Translations under genes and position numbers: made by a program
From: Paralvinella palmiformis
Lineage: Eukaryota > Annelida > Polychaeta > Terebellida > Alvinellidae
DNA: 64,000 bases
Reading direction: 5' to 3'
Assembly (NCBI GenBank): GCA_025642065.1
Contig: JAODUP010000115.1
Span: forward strand, 124,001 to 188,000
Notes under the pieces: generated by a model
Told to the model about the DNA's origin: nothing
Database searches by the model: none
The model's input: the letters and a program-made list of their open reading frames with translations, nothing else
Shown here: piece by piece, positions 43,771 through 57,575 of the stretch
Layout of the letters: each line of letters opens with the position of its first letter
Numbering within the stretch: the stretch's first letter is position 1

Positions 43771-46700
43771 AATCTTAGCTTAAAATACATCGTTGCTAAA
43801 TGTGCACTGTTGCAGAAATGTAAGTGTTTTTGTCGCATAATTTTATACCACTTGCTGACGAAGTATTGTGGAATACAAATATTGCATTGCCAAAATAGGA
43901 GACACAACGATTTTTGTCTATAATGAGTCAGATGAATCTTGGTATAAAATGTCTGTAAATTGTGTTCATAATTGGATAAAAATAAAAGGTTAACATTATT
44001 GTGATAATATGCAATGTAAAATAATACAGCATTTATGTGGAAAGAAGTGATGATGTTTATCCAGAAGCTTAGTATACATTTTGCTAAATATTTTCTGTAA
44101 CATGGTCATTCTGTTTGCCAGCAGATTGGTGACAACCGCTCCATTGCATGAATCTGTTCGCCATTAGCTTCATTCTCATTGGAGAGTGGGATTGTTGGTT
44201 CCTTTCTTGGTGTAAGAATATCCATCATAGCAAAGCTTGGGACAACCTCAGTTACTAGTGATAATTTCCATGTTGAAGAGATTAGAGTTTTTCTGACAGA
44301 TGTTCATGGCTTCATGTATCTCAATTGCCATAATTAAGAAAAATATTAAACGATTTACACATGCATACATGTTCTTAAAAACAGCTTGGAAATTTTTGAA
44401 TAGGGAGCAAATGACCATATTCTCAATAAGCAAAAGGGCAAATGTAATGGGGAGGGTATGTCCATGGGACAAATGACCCAGACCCAAATAATACAGCCCT
44501 GATCTCACCCTCATTACAATATCATCCTCGTGGACTAGATCTAATCCAAAGGACACCTCACACCCTTACAAAAATTAACAATTCACTTTCAGTTCCAAAT
44601 AAAATATTTTATGCTAAGTGTATGGTGCAATTTGTTATCAGCCTGTGCGTTTATTATGTTTGAACTTTTGTTGATAACATAAGACAAGTAGACCTTTAGC
44701 AACAGTAACATATATGTACATTCTCATTGCAGTAACAAAGCAAGCAATTATCATAGAATCAATATTAGCCAAAATATATTGCATGAATTTACATATTAAT
44801 GCACAGTTTATCGATATTACTTACATTTTACAGAACTTCCCCACTTTGCCAAATTAGATGCCTGAACTAACTTAGGCTTATGTCTGATGTGTCTGTATTG
44901 GTGATGTATGTCTATATATTTCACACTGTTTTTGTTATTTCGGATTTAAATGGAAAACATACAAGTCCACTAATAAATTTCTGTATGATGGTGTCTCTTA
45001 TCAGCATCTTCATGTATGCATTGATTACCCAGCTATTGAAAATCAGACTTGATGGCTTTCAAATGAAAGTACTCTTCATGCGAAATAGCGTTACTGCATT
45101 GTGTATGAAACCACTTGTTACAGACATCACAACTAACAGCTGAACTATTTCCTAGAACATCCTTAGCCCCAATAGTGGATGGATATTTCAGTAACATCTT
45201 GCAAAGATCTATGTATTTTCTGTTTTTGTCTTGTATATAATTTTGTGAACAAAGCTATGAATAATTTTATGAAAATCGTTATGGCCCTTGATAATTATTT
45301 CCTAAACTGCTGATTGTATAACATATTAACAATGGAAGTGATTCCAGCATCAGACGATTGGTCTATTGCCAACTGTGAGACATGGAACCAATAACAATTA
45401 ACTAGCAGGTTTTTCACTGTGACGGATTTTGGTTTGAATTACAAGCTGGGAAAATATAATTGTGCTAATTCTATTACAGAGAAGGTGTCTTAAATTATAC
45501 AGATGAGGTCTAGGATTAGAATAATGTAGGTGATTAGTACATTTGTCCAGATGTCAAACTTAAGATATTTTTAAGATCTATTTTATCTAAACACTTCCCA
45601 CATTACATCCATCAGTAACATTATAATCTACCCATCTGTTCAATAGAGGCAATTTTTTAAAAGAATATCCTGAATTTTGTCGAATTGTCTCAAATGGCCA
45701 AATCTCGTGAGGGTGAGATGGTTGAAATAACACAGGCCAAAATGTCTATGAGTTGAGATATTTAGTAACCTTGCAAAAATTGTAAATGTAGCCATTAATA
45801 TAATTGGGTAGGGTATGATAAAGGTTTAACTTCAATAGCAGTTTTATGTCAGTACCTTCAAGATTAACAAAATAATAGTGAATTAACATCTGCAATTTTA
45901 GGGGGTAAATTCTGCCATGATTTACCATTATGGCAAGTGAAATCTGTGATGAAACGGCCTAGTATCTCCCTTACAACAAAAGATAAGTGAAATATTCACC
46001 AAAAAGGAGTGCAACTAATCACGAAGAGAAATAGTTCATTTAGCTCTTCAATAAAGGGAATATTGTCATTAATTAATGAGTTATTCAGAGAATATTCATG
46101 TATAATTGCTCTAAATCTATAAAATACTAATTTGATGGCAAAATCCACCTTCATTTCAAATTTTCAGGACTAATACAGCTATACTCACAAATGTCATAAA
46201 TAATGTCAAAGTATGTAAATGATCACCCACATATTAAATAATACAGTTCAAAGCCCTGATTAATCGACTTTTAATGGCCTGTCAGCGCTGCTATTTTGAA
46301 TCTGGACACAGTCCGCAAACTTCTGAATCCTAACATCACTTGAACACATCCGATTGACCTGAAGTCTGTAAGCCCCTACAAAAGCATGTAAACAAGTGTG
46401 AGCAAAGAATTATTCCAGAACATAATGCAAATATCTTGTTAAAATTATATCAGAAATGACATACAACCATATCAGTTTGAGCTAGAAGGAACCTTTACCG
46501 AGGAAGATGATTCAAAATGGCTCAGATATTAATGCTCAAGAGACACTATAATCCGCATCAGTCTAGAGAGCTCTCATGTGACGTCAGAGCATTTGAGTTC
46601 TCTTTGCCTTTGAATCTGGCTTCTGGTCCAGTCATAATGGCAGCCCTCCAGTAATTTGGATTATTTCCCTATATCTTTGATATCAGGTATATTTTGTGAT

Positions 46701-47764
46701 TATTATTGTGGAATTTTTGGTTACTGTTCTAAGCATTACATGTTTAAGAAATATTTTCTGAGAGGGACTGTCCCTTTAATGAATAAATAGAACTAAGATA
46801 TTTAGCATGAGTTAATTACAGGTAATTAATTAATAACCTCATTTAAATCAATTTCACCTCTATAATTGTCACATAGTGTTGTATGTACACGTTTTTGTGT
46901 GACCGTAATCAATACAAACAAATGAATCCACTGAATGAAACTTGACAGCAAGTAGAAATAATGATAACATCAGTTAAGTTATTAATTAATTAGTTATCTA
47001 ACTGTAACATAGAACTGTATGTGCAAGTTTTCATGTTATTTTCATCAAGCACACCGAATACTTTACTGAATGATGCTTGACAAACACAATAAATACTTGA
47101 TAATTGATAGGTGGGGAAATTCTGTTTTTAATTAAGTTAATGTTTAATTAACTAACTGTTTATTAAAAGAGGATTCGTGTAAAAAAATATTTAACACAGC
47201 TGGCTGACAGAACTGAAATAGCTTTAAAATCAGTTATCTAAGTGATTAATTTGTTAATAATCTCACTACAAACTAAATTTTTAAGTAACACTTGTGCAAG
47301 TATTACATTATCTACTAAGTGACCAACCAACAACATTGAGCACATGGCAACAACTTTTACCAGATCAGAGAAACAGATTTTGATCATGTGACTTGAGTCT
47401 AGCCTAACAAGATTTATATATATTTATTGATGCTAGTCAACCCTGTCATGGTACCTTTCTGCCATGTAGTTTTTATACTACAATATTTGAACAGTGTGCT
47501 ATTATAATGTGGGACAATGATATGAACCCTTTTCAGTCATTTGTTGATCTTTGTAGTGCAATATTAAACAATACATAGGCAATAATTTGTTATGTTTCTT
47601 TCCCTTTTTACAGAATAAAACTAAATCCTGTTTCTGTCGATAATAAATATATATATAATTTGACACCTTCAAAAAAAATTATTTCATGTTGTGGTAGGAG
47701 CTATAATAATTATGATAAAGAATATTTTGCTTCATAATGTATATTCACTTTGTTTGTTTTGCAG
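43771..47764. other. AT-rich stretch, probably intergenic or first intron
   Basis: I see no domain-bearing frame. The first exon of the palmitoyltransferase gene should lie in or beyond this stretch but was not identified. A TGACGTCA palindrome (cAMP-response-element consensus) occurs at 46579-46586. A diverged tandem duplication with a period near 136 bp starts at about 46861. Confidence 0.4.
46861..47100. repeat. Diverged tandem duplication, period about 136 bp
   Basis: ataattgtcacatagtgttg and taactgtaacatagaactg start two units that both run to a ctgaatgaaacttgac / ctgaatgatgcttgac end. Confidence 0.55.
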
Positions 47765-50700
47765 TCGAAGCCCTTTCCTGTTGGGGGCTCTGTTTGTAAA
47801 TGTAAAGCAGTCCATAACAAGGGAACATCGTGGAACCATAATCATTCATCAGGTACAACATCTCCAGTGACAAATATGGCACTTACAGATCCTGCAGCCT
47901 TTCCAGAAGGCACCAGAAGCCTCCATTTTGCAATAACAAACATGAAAATTGCTGATATTCAGCTGCTCTTAAGCCAGGATCCAAAAGCTGTGCATGAGAA
48001 AGGTAAATGGTATTCAGATTGATGACATTGGTACCATGATGAACTACCAATATTTGAATACAGCTTAATGGTTTATTTTTAAAACTAAAGATTTTTGTCA
48101 ACTTAGTCAGAATAGCATTCTTCTTGATAAAACAAATAAAAGACATAAGATATGAATGAAATAATAGCCATGAAATATATTACAATAGAAGTTAATATAG
48201 TCATGACAATAGATCAATTCAATTACCTCTGGCACCACCATGTGGCATAATTTCACACTACAGTCTCGGGTTAGAAGTCGAAGGATCACTGGGTTGCTTA
48301 TATGGCAATTTACATGTGTAGTGGCCGATAAATGTCTTACTGAAAAGCTGTATTTAGGCTATTTACCAGCTATATTTAGATTTTATTTATAGTCTGTTAA
48401 GAGTGTATGATCTCCAGATCATAATTTTGCATTTAATAGGAATGGCATAGGCTTTATCCAATAGATATATGACATTAAACTAAGTTAACATTCAGCGCGA
48501 TTTGCATGGCTGGCATGGTCCAGCTTGTCTAGTTCAAACTTATTTTTGGTTGAACCTTTGCCATCTGACATGATGATGTGAATGGATAAAATCAGTGATC
48601 ACACAGAATATTATTCAATTCGTGATTCCTATTACTGTAACATTGGTATTTATGCATGATATCTTGTATTGAAAGTGGACTGTTTTATTTTCTGAATCAG
48701 TCATTCGTGCAATGTTTGCTACATGTAAATGTCAAGGGTGTTAATACTCTAATGTAATAAAAAAAATTGTTTAATAATATACAGGTGATACATTTATGAT
48801 TAGTTCCCAGGTACAAGTGAAAATAATATTTAAAAAATCTTCATTGAAATCAATTTACATTCAGCTCAAAGTTTATTTTTAATTCCTTTATTTAATCCAT
48901 TGAAACCCATGTTAAAAAAATCCCCTACAAGTCAATATGAATCACTAAGGCTTAGCTGTGTCATTTATCTGGAAAAAAACGGTCCATTCACTCATTGTGC
49001 TATATCCTGATAAGTATTGTGTTAAATCCTTTGGAAAGACACAATCGTTCATCTGAAATACTAGTCTCAGTCCTCATGTAATATGAAATAATTTGCTGAA
49101 AGATTTCCAGTATTTACCATTAGTGAAAAGATGCCATCCCCTATTAACAGTGGGCACCATAGCTCTTTCAAACCGAGACCGTAGTTGGTAACTGATGCGA
49201 TGCATTTCGCCTGGATCGGTCTATTAAGATGTTTATTATAAAGTACAACGAGGTTTATCATGTTAAATCCAACTACTAATACAGAGTATTAGAGTATATG
49301 AAATCAATTTGAATAGCACCTCCTGTAAAGGGCTTGATTAAATATTACTTTATTGGTATGGTTAATAAAAATAGCCAAACTTGGATGCACAAATACTATT
49401 GCACAGACTCTTTTTTTTAATGAGTATCATGTTGAGATACCAAGTGACTTCTCTTTTGACAAAATGGGCTAAACAACTCAACTAAACTGTTCAGCTAAAC
49501 ATAAATGTGCATGCACATATGCATGCACATGCTTTATGATCCTATGTGATCTGGTCCATAAATCTAAAATACTGACAAATTGTTTACATTGTAATTTTTA
49601 TATTTATTTGTATGAAAGAATTTGTAATATATTGTATTGGCTCTGGAATAAAAACTATTTTAAAACATTACGAAAACAGTAACTATGAAAAGGGTAAAAT
49701 GTGGTATTCAGAGTGCTTGAACTGATCGTGCATATATAAAAGCATTTTGTTCCCACATCCTTAGGTTTTAATGGTCAGACACCTCTCCATAAAGCTGTAA
49801 TGACGTGCAGCATACAAGTTGTGGACTTGCTTCTTGCATACAAAGCAGATCCAAATGCACTGAATGACTTCAAGGAAACTCCTTTCCATTTTGCCTGCAA
49901 GCATGGAGACGTGCTGATTATGAACTTGCTGCTCCAGAATAATGCCAACATAAAGCTTGTTGACCAGAGTGGAAAGGGTCCCATCCATCATGCAGTGCAC
50001 GGTGGCAGTGTGTAAGTAATGCTACACAAATAATGAGTTACTTCGTAAATAATGATAGATACGTTGCATTCTCTTTTCCTTTTGTTTAGATTCCTAATCA
50101 ATTGCAAGTTGTCCATCTTGTGGCCATTAAATAATTTTGTGGTGAATGCTTCATGAATGATGCTGATTTTTTACTAGTTTTCCACAATCCCCTAATATGC
50201 ATACCTTGTAACAAGGATGGTTTATCTATATGGATGATATATTCTCACCCATAGTCTTGCCTTGCATTTTCTAACTGATGCATGTGGATTGAGTACTCAT
50301 GTCCGAGATACCAATCTCAGTACCCCTCTCCACGTTGTATGTGCTCATGGACACCTGGAGGCCTTGGACTATTTACTTAGGAAAGAAGTAAGCTACAATT
50401 TTGTTTTGCTTTTGCTGAATCTGTTTCGATTTTATGATTGTTTATTCATCTATAATTAACAATTCCTTCGTAACAGTTATGTTTTAAGCCAATTTTTTTA
50501 TTAACCTCATCTCATCCACTGTCTTCTGATCTGATCATTTGGATAAAAAGGGTGATCATAAAAATATATCCAAATATTTTTTTAACATTATTCACTTTAT
50601 AAATGTTATATCATGGGGTTTTTTTTCCATAAAAGTAATCCAATTTTAGGTCTGTTTTTTAATTTTATACCAGTATCTTGAAAGTAATTTTGAGACTGTC

Positions 50701-53193
50701 CTTTATTCCCTCAATTAAGTCTTAAGATAAGTTCATTTGCATTGAATTTTGTTATTATTTTTATGAGTGGATGTATATCATTATTCTTATGATTATAACT
50801 CACAGAGATCTGACTTAAGTGCTCACAATTCCCATGGTAACAATGCTATGCACATAGCTGCCAATGCCGGAAATTCATGGTCATGTTGGCGTCTTCTGGA
50901 GGAAGGTGGCTTAGAGCTACTTTATCAACAAAATCGAGAGGGAAAACTGCCACTGGATCTGATTACCAATCAGAAAGATCTAAAGTGATTATGATCAGTT
51001 TTTTTTCTAATGTATCAGTATTTTATAGTTGGTTTTAAAACCTTTCTTTTAAATTGTAAATTTGTTTTCATACATTCCACAGATTCAAAGAAACGTGGGA
51101 TCTTCTGACATATTATACGAAATGCAATCAGAAATCTGGGAGAGCGAAGGGACCTATAGTTGGCTGGTACTTTCATGGCTTGCTGCCTTTACTGTCTTAT
51201 CCGTTGTTAGTCATCTTAGCCAGCCAGACATCACGATCAGGGGCCATCACTTTAGCAGGACTCGTCGTTCTGTCAATTGTACTGCTTCAGCATTCTCACA
51301 GAATGAACCATGTCTGTCGGTGAGTTGAAATGTCCCCTTAATCTAGCCCACGGATGGATGAGAAAAATATTGACATACAGTAAAAACTGTCCTCGTGATA
51401 ACTCTCATAGAAGACCACTTGCCTAAAATACAATTTAAGGTGGTCTTTTCCCTTCATTATACCGCTCTAGTTATAAACTGATTGAAGACGTCGGTCAAGT
51501 CCAGAGCACTGGCTAATGAGATACCTACTTCTGTTCACTTAATGAGCAGAAAGATGTAGCCCATAGTAACTTATTTGATGCTAATGTTTATGTAGAGATG
51601 CAGTGTGTGCTACCTTTTTATCAAATTTTATCATATTTGTTCACTCCATCTTTATAGCCATGGCATTCAAACATTTGAATGTTTAACTGATATTCTAGAT
51701 CGCTGGAATGAATATAAGCTTATATCATTTTTCAAACCAAACACCAAAAGAGTAATGCTTCACATGGTTAAAAGCCTGTAGCCATCTTAACTCCCTGTCT
51801 GTTGCTAACTGTATAATAAACATTATATATATCAGTTCCAAACTTATAAAAGCATGATCGTGCCAAAAGGAAAGCTAGATTGCTAAAACAGCTCTGTACA
51901 ATGCAGTACTAATCAATCCTTTCCTTCTGTTCAACACACATCAACAATTTGTTTTACAACCATTTTTCCCCTCATGGTGGCAATTTCTCTTAACAACTTC
52001 AGCGAGCAGTTCAATCCCCATTCTCTGTCTCTGCTTTGGAACCTTATACCTCAGAGTATTGCACAATTCTCATATCTGTCCTTTCCTTCAGTGCTATTAG
52101 AATATATTCTGGGTAAGTAGTTCTATGAGAAATAATTAAATTTTCTCGCCTTTGTTGTATTTATATCCCTCTCAAAAATAAATGTATTAAGCTAGTTGAA
52201 ACATAACTTAAGACCACCTCCCCCAACAGTATTAGTCTTAAAGGTATGACTCTTTCAGATTATGTTTAGATGTGAAACATGACTAGTCTTCAATATATAT
52301 TTGTAAGTAATTTTGTAGCACTTTCTTTAACTATTACAGTATAAGCTAGCTAAATCAAATTTTAAAGGAACCTGCAAAAACCTGTTAAATAACCTATATT
52401 ACTTTGAATTATCAGGCCTTTCCATAAATCCAACATATAATATATATGTATATAGTTTTACTCTTCTGTTGAAAGATATAAATTAGGTTTGCTGATTTAA
52501 GGAATAAACAATGTACTGTATATACTCGTGTATAAGATATTTTTTGGTAGTGAAAAGGGAGTTCCCAGAAGCACCTTGACTTAAACGCCCGACATAGTTC
52601 CTACCAGCTGAAGGAAATATTTTTTCAGCCATCCTGGATACACAACACTACAGGATTCAACCCAATAATAGCCAGAGTCAGAATAAAAGCGTCACATTGC
52701 TGCCTACTAAATCATTAATATTCAATAAATAACGATTAATTTTCACCAAACTGTTATTTGGATATCACAAACATGCCCGTCTTTATATAATAATACTTGA
52801 TAGTCACGCATTGTTACCTACCAGTACTTCCAGATGTGCTGTGAAACAATGAATTAATAACACTTGCAATCAGGCGTGTTTGTGTGAGCCAGAGTTAGGA
52901 CAAAATCTCTGCATACTAGTCTTATCCAATAAATAATGATTAAGTTTCACCAAACTGTTATTTGGATCTCACAAACATGCCAGTCTTTGTGTAATAATAG
53001 TTGATAGTCACACGCCATTAACTACCAGTACCTCTAGATGATTAGCGATACCATAGAAATCACTGTTCACATTGCGTGTTTGGTGTGACAAGTTTGTTTA
53101 TTAGTTATAACATCGTTTGTTTTGTTTTTCGGGGAGAATCCCCAGGTTGTCGCTTATTCAGCACAGCCTAGTTATAACATCAAAGCGAAATCC

Positions 53194-53229
<36 letters not shown>

Positions 53230-56200
53230 CTGCCAGTGAAGAAATTGATACTGATATATTTACGACGCACTTGCCGACACCATGAGTTTGAAACGAAAGC
53301 GAAATTCGTACGATGCACAGTTTAAGTTAGAAGTCATTAAGTTTGCCGAAGAAAACAACAACTCTGCTGCAGACAGACATTTTGCTGTTAGTGAAAAACT
53401 AGTGAGAGACTGGAGAAAGCAGAAGAAATATTTATTTGAAATGCCCAGGACGAAAAGGGCAAAATGTTACAGAGTTAGTCCGTACATCAAATTAGAGACA
53501 GCTTTGATTGATTGGGTACTGGAGTAACACCACAATGGATATATCGTCACCAGAATGATTAAACCAATACCGTAAAATGTTTGAAAAACCTAGTTTAGGT
53601 AATCTGCAGCTGGACTTGTGCATCATTTTGTCCACAATCATAATTGCTTTGATGTTGTATTTAATAAACAAACTTCTCTCAATTGTGAGCAGTGATTTCT
53701 GTTGTTTTTCTTTAAAAAAAGACACATTGAGTTCTGCCGTATAATGCGGAAATTATGATAATTGACCTCAACTTATACAGTGAGCATAGGCCTGAGGAAG
53801 AATTACAGGGTCAAAAACCGACCTCTACTTATCTGCCAGGTCGACTTATACGCGAGTATATACAGTAGCCTGATTTTTATTTATCACTTTATATCTTGTT
53901 AATATTCTTTATTAAGACAGGTAAATATGCCATGTTTCTTATTTCAGGTGGCCAAATCCAATGTATTTGGCATTGTTTTTTGCCGGAATGCTGCACAGTA
54001 TGATCTGTTTCTACTACTCTGTTCTGCCTGGTATCCTTTATCATCCATTACTGTGACGATGGCTTGAATGTCATACAAGTTTTGTGCATTATTATTAATG
54101 TGATAGCACTTAGTTTCTTATCTATATTTAGTTTTTAATACGTCATGGCCTGTATCAATTTGGATATGCCCATAGAATCCTTTATTTGTCTAAAGGTTAA
54201 TCTTTCAGTAAGCTGAATTACTTACGTATTCTTAAATAGTACATGCGTTTGCTTTGATTTGTTTTTGAAAAAAACATGATGTTGTCTTGACACTGTGTGT
54301 TCAGGTTTAGAATGATTATTCTGCATACCACTGTGTATTGTGGGAGGTAAATGACCTGTCTAAGGTGTATGCGAATCTCTTGTGTGTCATTCATTGAATA
54401 ATTAGTCATATTCCAATAACATTCTTGTTTAAGCATTTGCTACTGTTCAAATGTGAGATACTGAGGTACCTGGATTTTATTCCCATTCAAGACACAGGGC
54501 ACATAAGTAACAGCATTTTGTAATATTTTACCTTCATGGCCTAACTGGTAGCACAGTTAGCCACAGATCTATAGCACCTGGGTACAAACCCCTGGCTGGC
54601 TTATGTCACAAGGATGTTTCATTTATTACTTTTGGAGGTAGCTGAGCCTGTTTAGCTTACCTTGTGCACAAAAATGGCCATAAAACATCAGTATTTACTT
54701 TGTCATATTTTATTATATTGATGATAATAATAATTGATGTAGAGTTATATCGACATTAATTGTATGTTGACGTCCTTTAACAATCTGTCAGTTCTCTATG
54801 ACCAGTACAGACTCCTGGTACAGATAATGATTTTGTGGAACATCTTCTCACTCTATCTTTATTATGTGTTATTGACTAGGGATCCAGGTAAAACACATAC
54901 AAACACACACACACAAAGAGAGAAAGAGGTGTTAGTAGTTTATCATTTCATAATCTATTTTGAAATGCAGTAAGAATACTGGGTAGCTGTGTGTAAATAA
55001 TTATACTTGTGTACAGTAATAGCCTGTTAATTCAGATATTCGATTAAAGCATCTGTAAAAACATATTAATTAATCAAGGCATTATTTAGTTTTAGTTGTA
55101 TATTTTTAGGTGTGTGTGTCATTATTAAACATAGTCTCACCATGTCTATTTACGCCTGTTTTTATTCAATGGTGATTTTTATATCATTTTGTAAAACCTC
55201 AGTGGTTACTGGCACGTATTTACAAACATCAAGTGTGAATAAGCAACTCACTGGCTCTCATGATATGACACCATCTATTAAAACCTAACTATCATGTTAG
55301 CATGCGACAAACTTGAGACTTCATCATCATTATGAGTGACTAAGTTATGTAGTTCAGTGACAAGTTCCTTAATTTCTTCTGTATTTTCATCTTCAATCAA
55401 GGATTCTAACCACATTCCATCCCTAGGATGATGTGGGCCCCAAGACATCCCACCCAGTATAAGACATCCCATCCCATCTATATTATTAGTTTAACAAAAC
55501 TTAATTTCATAGAGCCGCCTCGGATGTGGTGGAGCCTAGAGCTATTTCCTCAGTTTTCTGTACACATAGGGTGGACCAGGTAGCAGTAGCCGGGGATATT
55601 TATTGATGAATTTTTAATAGAATCTTAATCATTCGGGCATAATCAGGAGTGATGATCCAAGGTGATATTAATCTGGATCATCCACTGTGACGGCAGTTGC
55701 ATTGTATGGTTAATTTGATTAAGATAATTCAGTTAACAGAGCTGTCATTATTTTAGTATTACAGATTACATTGTAACTTTTTTAAACAGGTGCTTCATAT
55801 AAACTGATATTGTATTAATGGCATTTCGCTGTATCTTGTCATCATATTTATTTTCATATTTAATCTTCAATGGTTTCATTTGTTTTTTATGGTGTTCTAG
55901 GTGTTGCAAAGGAATCAGCTAGGAAACCTGGATCTCTGTGGATGTATAATGTCCAGGATATAGCTGATGGAACACTTAAAACGCGGGCTTTCTGTGTTGT
56001 CTGCGAGGTATTTGTTTTTTTTATGTTGTGGAAGATAATTATTGCAGATTAAGGTCTCACTGAAGATGAGTGTTTCATCTCCCTGTGATTCATTTATAAT
56101 AATAGTAACATATATAACAAATTAGTGTTAAGAAAAATCAGACACTGAAATGTTTCTATAAAATAAAGATATTTTAAATTTCTTTTCTAAATGGATCTAT

Positions 56201-57173
56201 GATAAAGGTGAAGGATACCTAAAATGTGTCTGAGATATAAAGATATTCCAGCTTTGGTGCTTTCTGGTTAATTTAGCTATGAATAAGTACTTATGGAAGG
56301 CAATTCTAGAGACAGTATGCTGCATAAGGAGTTTAATATAAAGGAAAAGTGTATGGGTCCATGACAATAAAGCAACAAGGTCCTTAACCTGAACTAAATT
56401 GTTAAATCTTTAAGATAAAAAAGGATGCTTGAGATGATAAATTGATGAGAATGTGAAAAATTAAATATGTGGTCATACTCGCAGAAGTTTACACACACAA
56501 ATACACATCAACTATTGGAGCATAGGACAGTTGTTAGAGCACTGTGCTGCAAGCCTCCAGGTTCTGGATTTGAATCCAGCTTATACCTGTGTTTGTGGGA
56601 TTTGTTTCCTTATGAAGTCATCCTTTGGCCATATGTCCCAGATGTTGCCATTGGTGAGTCTAAATAAATCAACAACATCAACATCTATTTCAGCTGATTC
56701 CACCTGAGAGGACCCATCATTGTAAGTTGTGTGGCCATTGTTCTCTAAAGACAGATCATCATTGTCTCTTTCTGTATCGATGCATTGCACGCGACAACCA
56801 TCGCCTCTTCCTGGGCTTTGTGTTTGTGATCATCATTGAAATGCTGTTCTTCCTGTATGCAACGAAACTGTACTTCGTCATGCTGGATCCAGAACATGAG
56901 ACGACCAGTGCCCTGATCCGGGATGTCTTCAACTCCAGACCTTGGCAGTGGTCACTATTCGTAGGCAATGCCTTCTACATAGTCTGGGGTATCAAGCTGT
57001 TGGCATTTCAGCTCAATGTGGTCTCCAAGGGCCACACAACAGCTTATCAACCTAACGAGGGCAGGACGAGGTTAAGTCGGAAGCAAAGATTGTATAATAT
57101 TGTTTATTTCTTCATGGATTGGGGCTATTATGCCACTGATGTTTTGGACGATATAAAAGCTTTCAATATTTAA
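47765..57173 (+). CDS. Ankyrin-repeat DHHC palmitoyltransferase (ZDHHC13/17 type), 9 exons
   Basis: Exons: 47765-48002, 49765-50011, 50255-50387, 50806-50984, 51083-51319, 53948-54030, 54792-54887, 55901-56007 and 56694-57173. All junctions are GT-AG, phases agree, and the total is exactly 600 codons including the stop. Exons 1-4 encode about five ankyrin repeats (GFNGQTPLHKAVM, ETPFHFACKHGD, LSTPLHVVCAHGHLEALDYL, GNNAMHIAANAGN). Six membrane segments follow, e.g. GLLPLLSYPLLVILA, PMYLALFFAGMLHSMICFY, LFLGFVFVIIIEMLFFLYA. The Cys-rich domain reads FCVVCELIPPERTHHC, KLCGHC and TDHHCLFLYRC, with DHHC intact, so S-acyl transfer to membrane proteins at the Golgi is expected. The ankyrin part recruits substrates in this family. 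The usual TTxE motif appears only as TTAY. The first exon with the start codon is missing; known family members are about 620-630 residues, so little is lost. Confidence 0.9.
53194..53227. repeat. (TA)n microsatellite
   Basis: About 34 bp of TA inside the pogo-type element. Confidence 0.95.
53282..53527 (+). pseudogene. Pogo-type transposase N-terminal DNA-binding domain
   Basis: The 81-residue frame starts MSLKRKRNSYDAQFKLEVIK and continues FAEENNNSAADRHFAVSEKL, VRDWRKQKKYL and LETALIDWVLE. This is the helix-turn-helix (BrkDBD/CENP-B N-type) found at the start of pogo/Tigger and POGK-like proteins, and the last words start the second HTH. The DDE catalytic part is missing, so the element cannot move itself. 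Confidence 0.8.
54530..54660 (+). mobile_element. tRNA-derived SINE
   Basis: tggcctaactggtagcacag fits a pol III A box region, and cctgggtacaaacccctgg holds a B box-like word at the right distance. It lies in the intron before exon 54792-54887. Confidence 0.55.
56516..56683 (+). mobile_element. tRNA-derived SINE next to the last exon
   Basis: The head ggacagttgttagagcactg carries the A box, and ttctggatttgaatccagc the B box, about 35 bp apart as in a tRNA. A body with cctgtgtttgtgggatttg and a tail aataaatcaacaacatcaac follow. The tail ends about 10 bp before the acceptor at 56693. Confidence 0.65.
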
Positions 57174-57569
57174 ATATGTTTGGTCCATTAACGGTGGTCT
57201 AGAGTGAATATGATGGCAATTAGTCTAGAAACTGATAAATGGAGGAACAACAGCTGATATTGGTATTGGTGTATATTTGATTTGAGAGGTTATTTAGTGA
57301 TAAAATTACACCGATCAATAAGATAATATTATTAAGATATGTGACTATTTTTTATACTGTTTTCTATCTTTATATGTGATGTAATATACTGCCAATTTCA
57401 TTTTCAGGCTTTATTTATATGCAAATATTATGATCACTGTGATATTTACAATTGTATATTGCAGCTGTTGATGTATGCAGTCTATTTTGTTGTATTATGT
57501 TCTTCGTTTTTTGTGTGTAATCCGTTTTGATAGGATACTTAAAGAGTACTGTGTTGTTCAAATAACAGT

Positions 57570-57575
57570 AATAAA
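57570..57575 (+). terminator. Poly(A) signal of the palmitoyltransferase gene
   Basis: AATAAA lies about 400 bp after the stop codon, followed by a TG-rich stretch (tgtagattttgtttctag). No earlier AATAAA is better placed. Confidence 0.6.

Larger units (their letters stand above)
52516..53865 (+). mobile_element. Pogo-type (Tc1/mariner) transposon in a palmitoyltransferase intron
   Basis: The left end is TA (52514-52515) then ctgtatatactcgtgtataa. The right end is ttatacgcgagtatatacag followed by TA (53866-53867). The TA duplication and inverted ends fit Tc1/mariner. Inside are a tandem duplication of about 213 bp (starting near 52723 and 52939), a (TA)n tract (53194-53227) and the start of a pogo-like transposase. 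Most of the transposase is deleted. It lies between exons ending 51319 and starting 53948. Confidence 0.8.

Noticed and set aside
44248..44556. 102-codon minus-strand frame starting MSFGLDLVHEDD
   Set aside because: No domain, no splice context and no repeat match; length is within chance for AT-rich DNA.
46579..46586. TGACGTCA (CRE palindrome) as the promoter of the palmitoyltransferase gene
   Set aside because: No first exon could be placed near it; the nearby ATGGCAGCCCTCCAG is followed at once by a stop without a donor.
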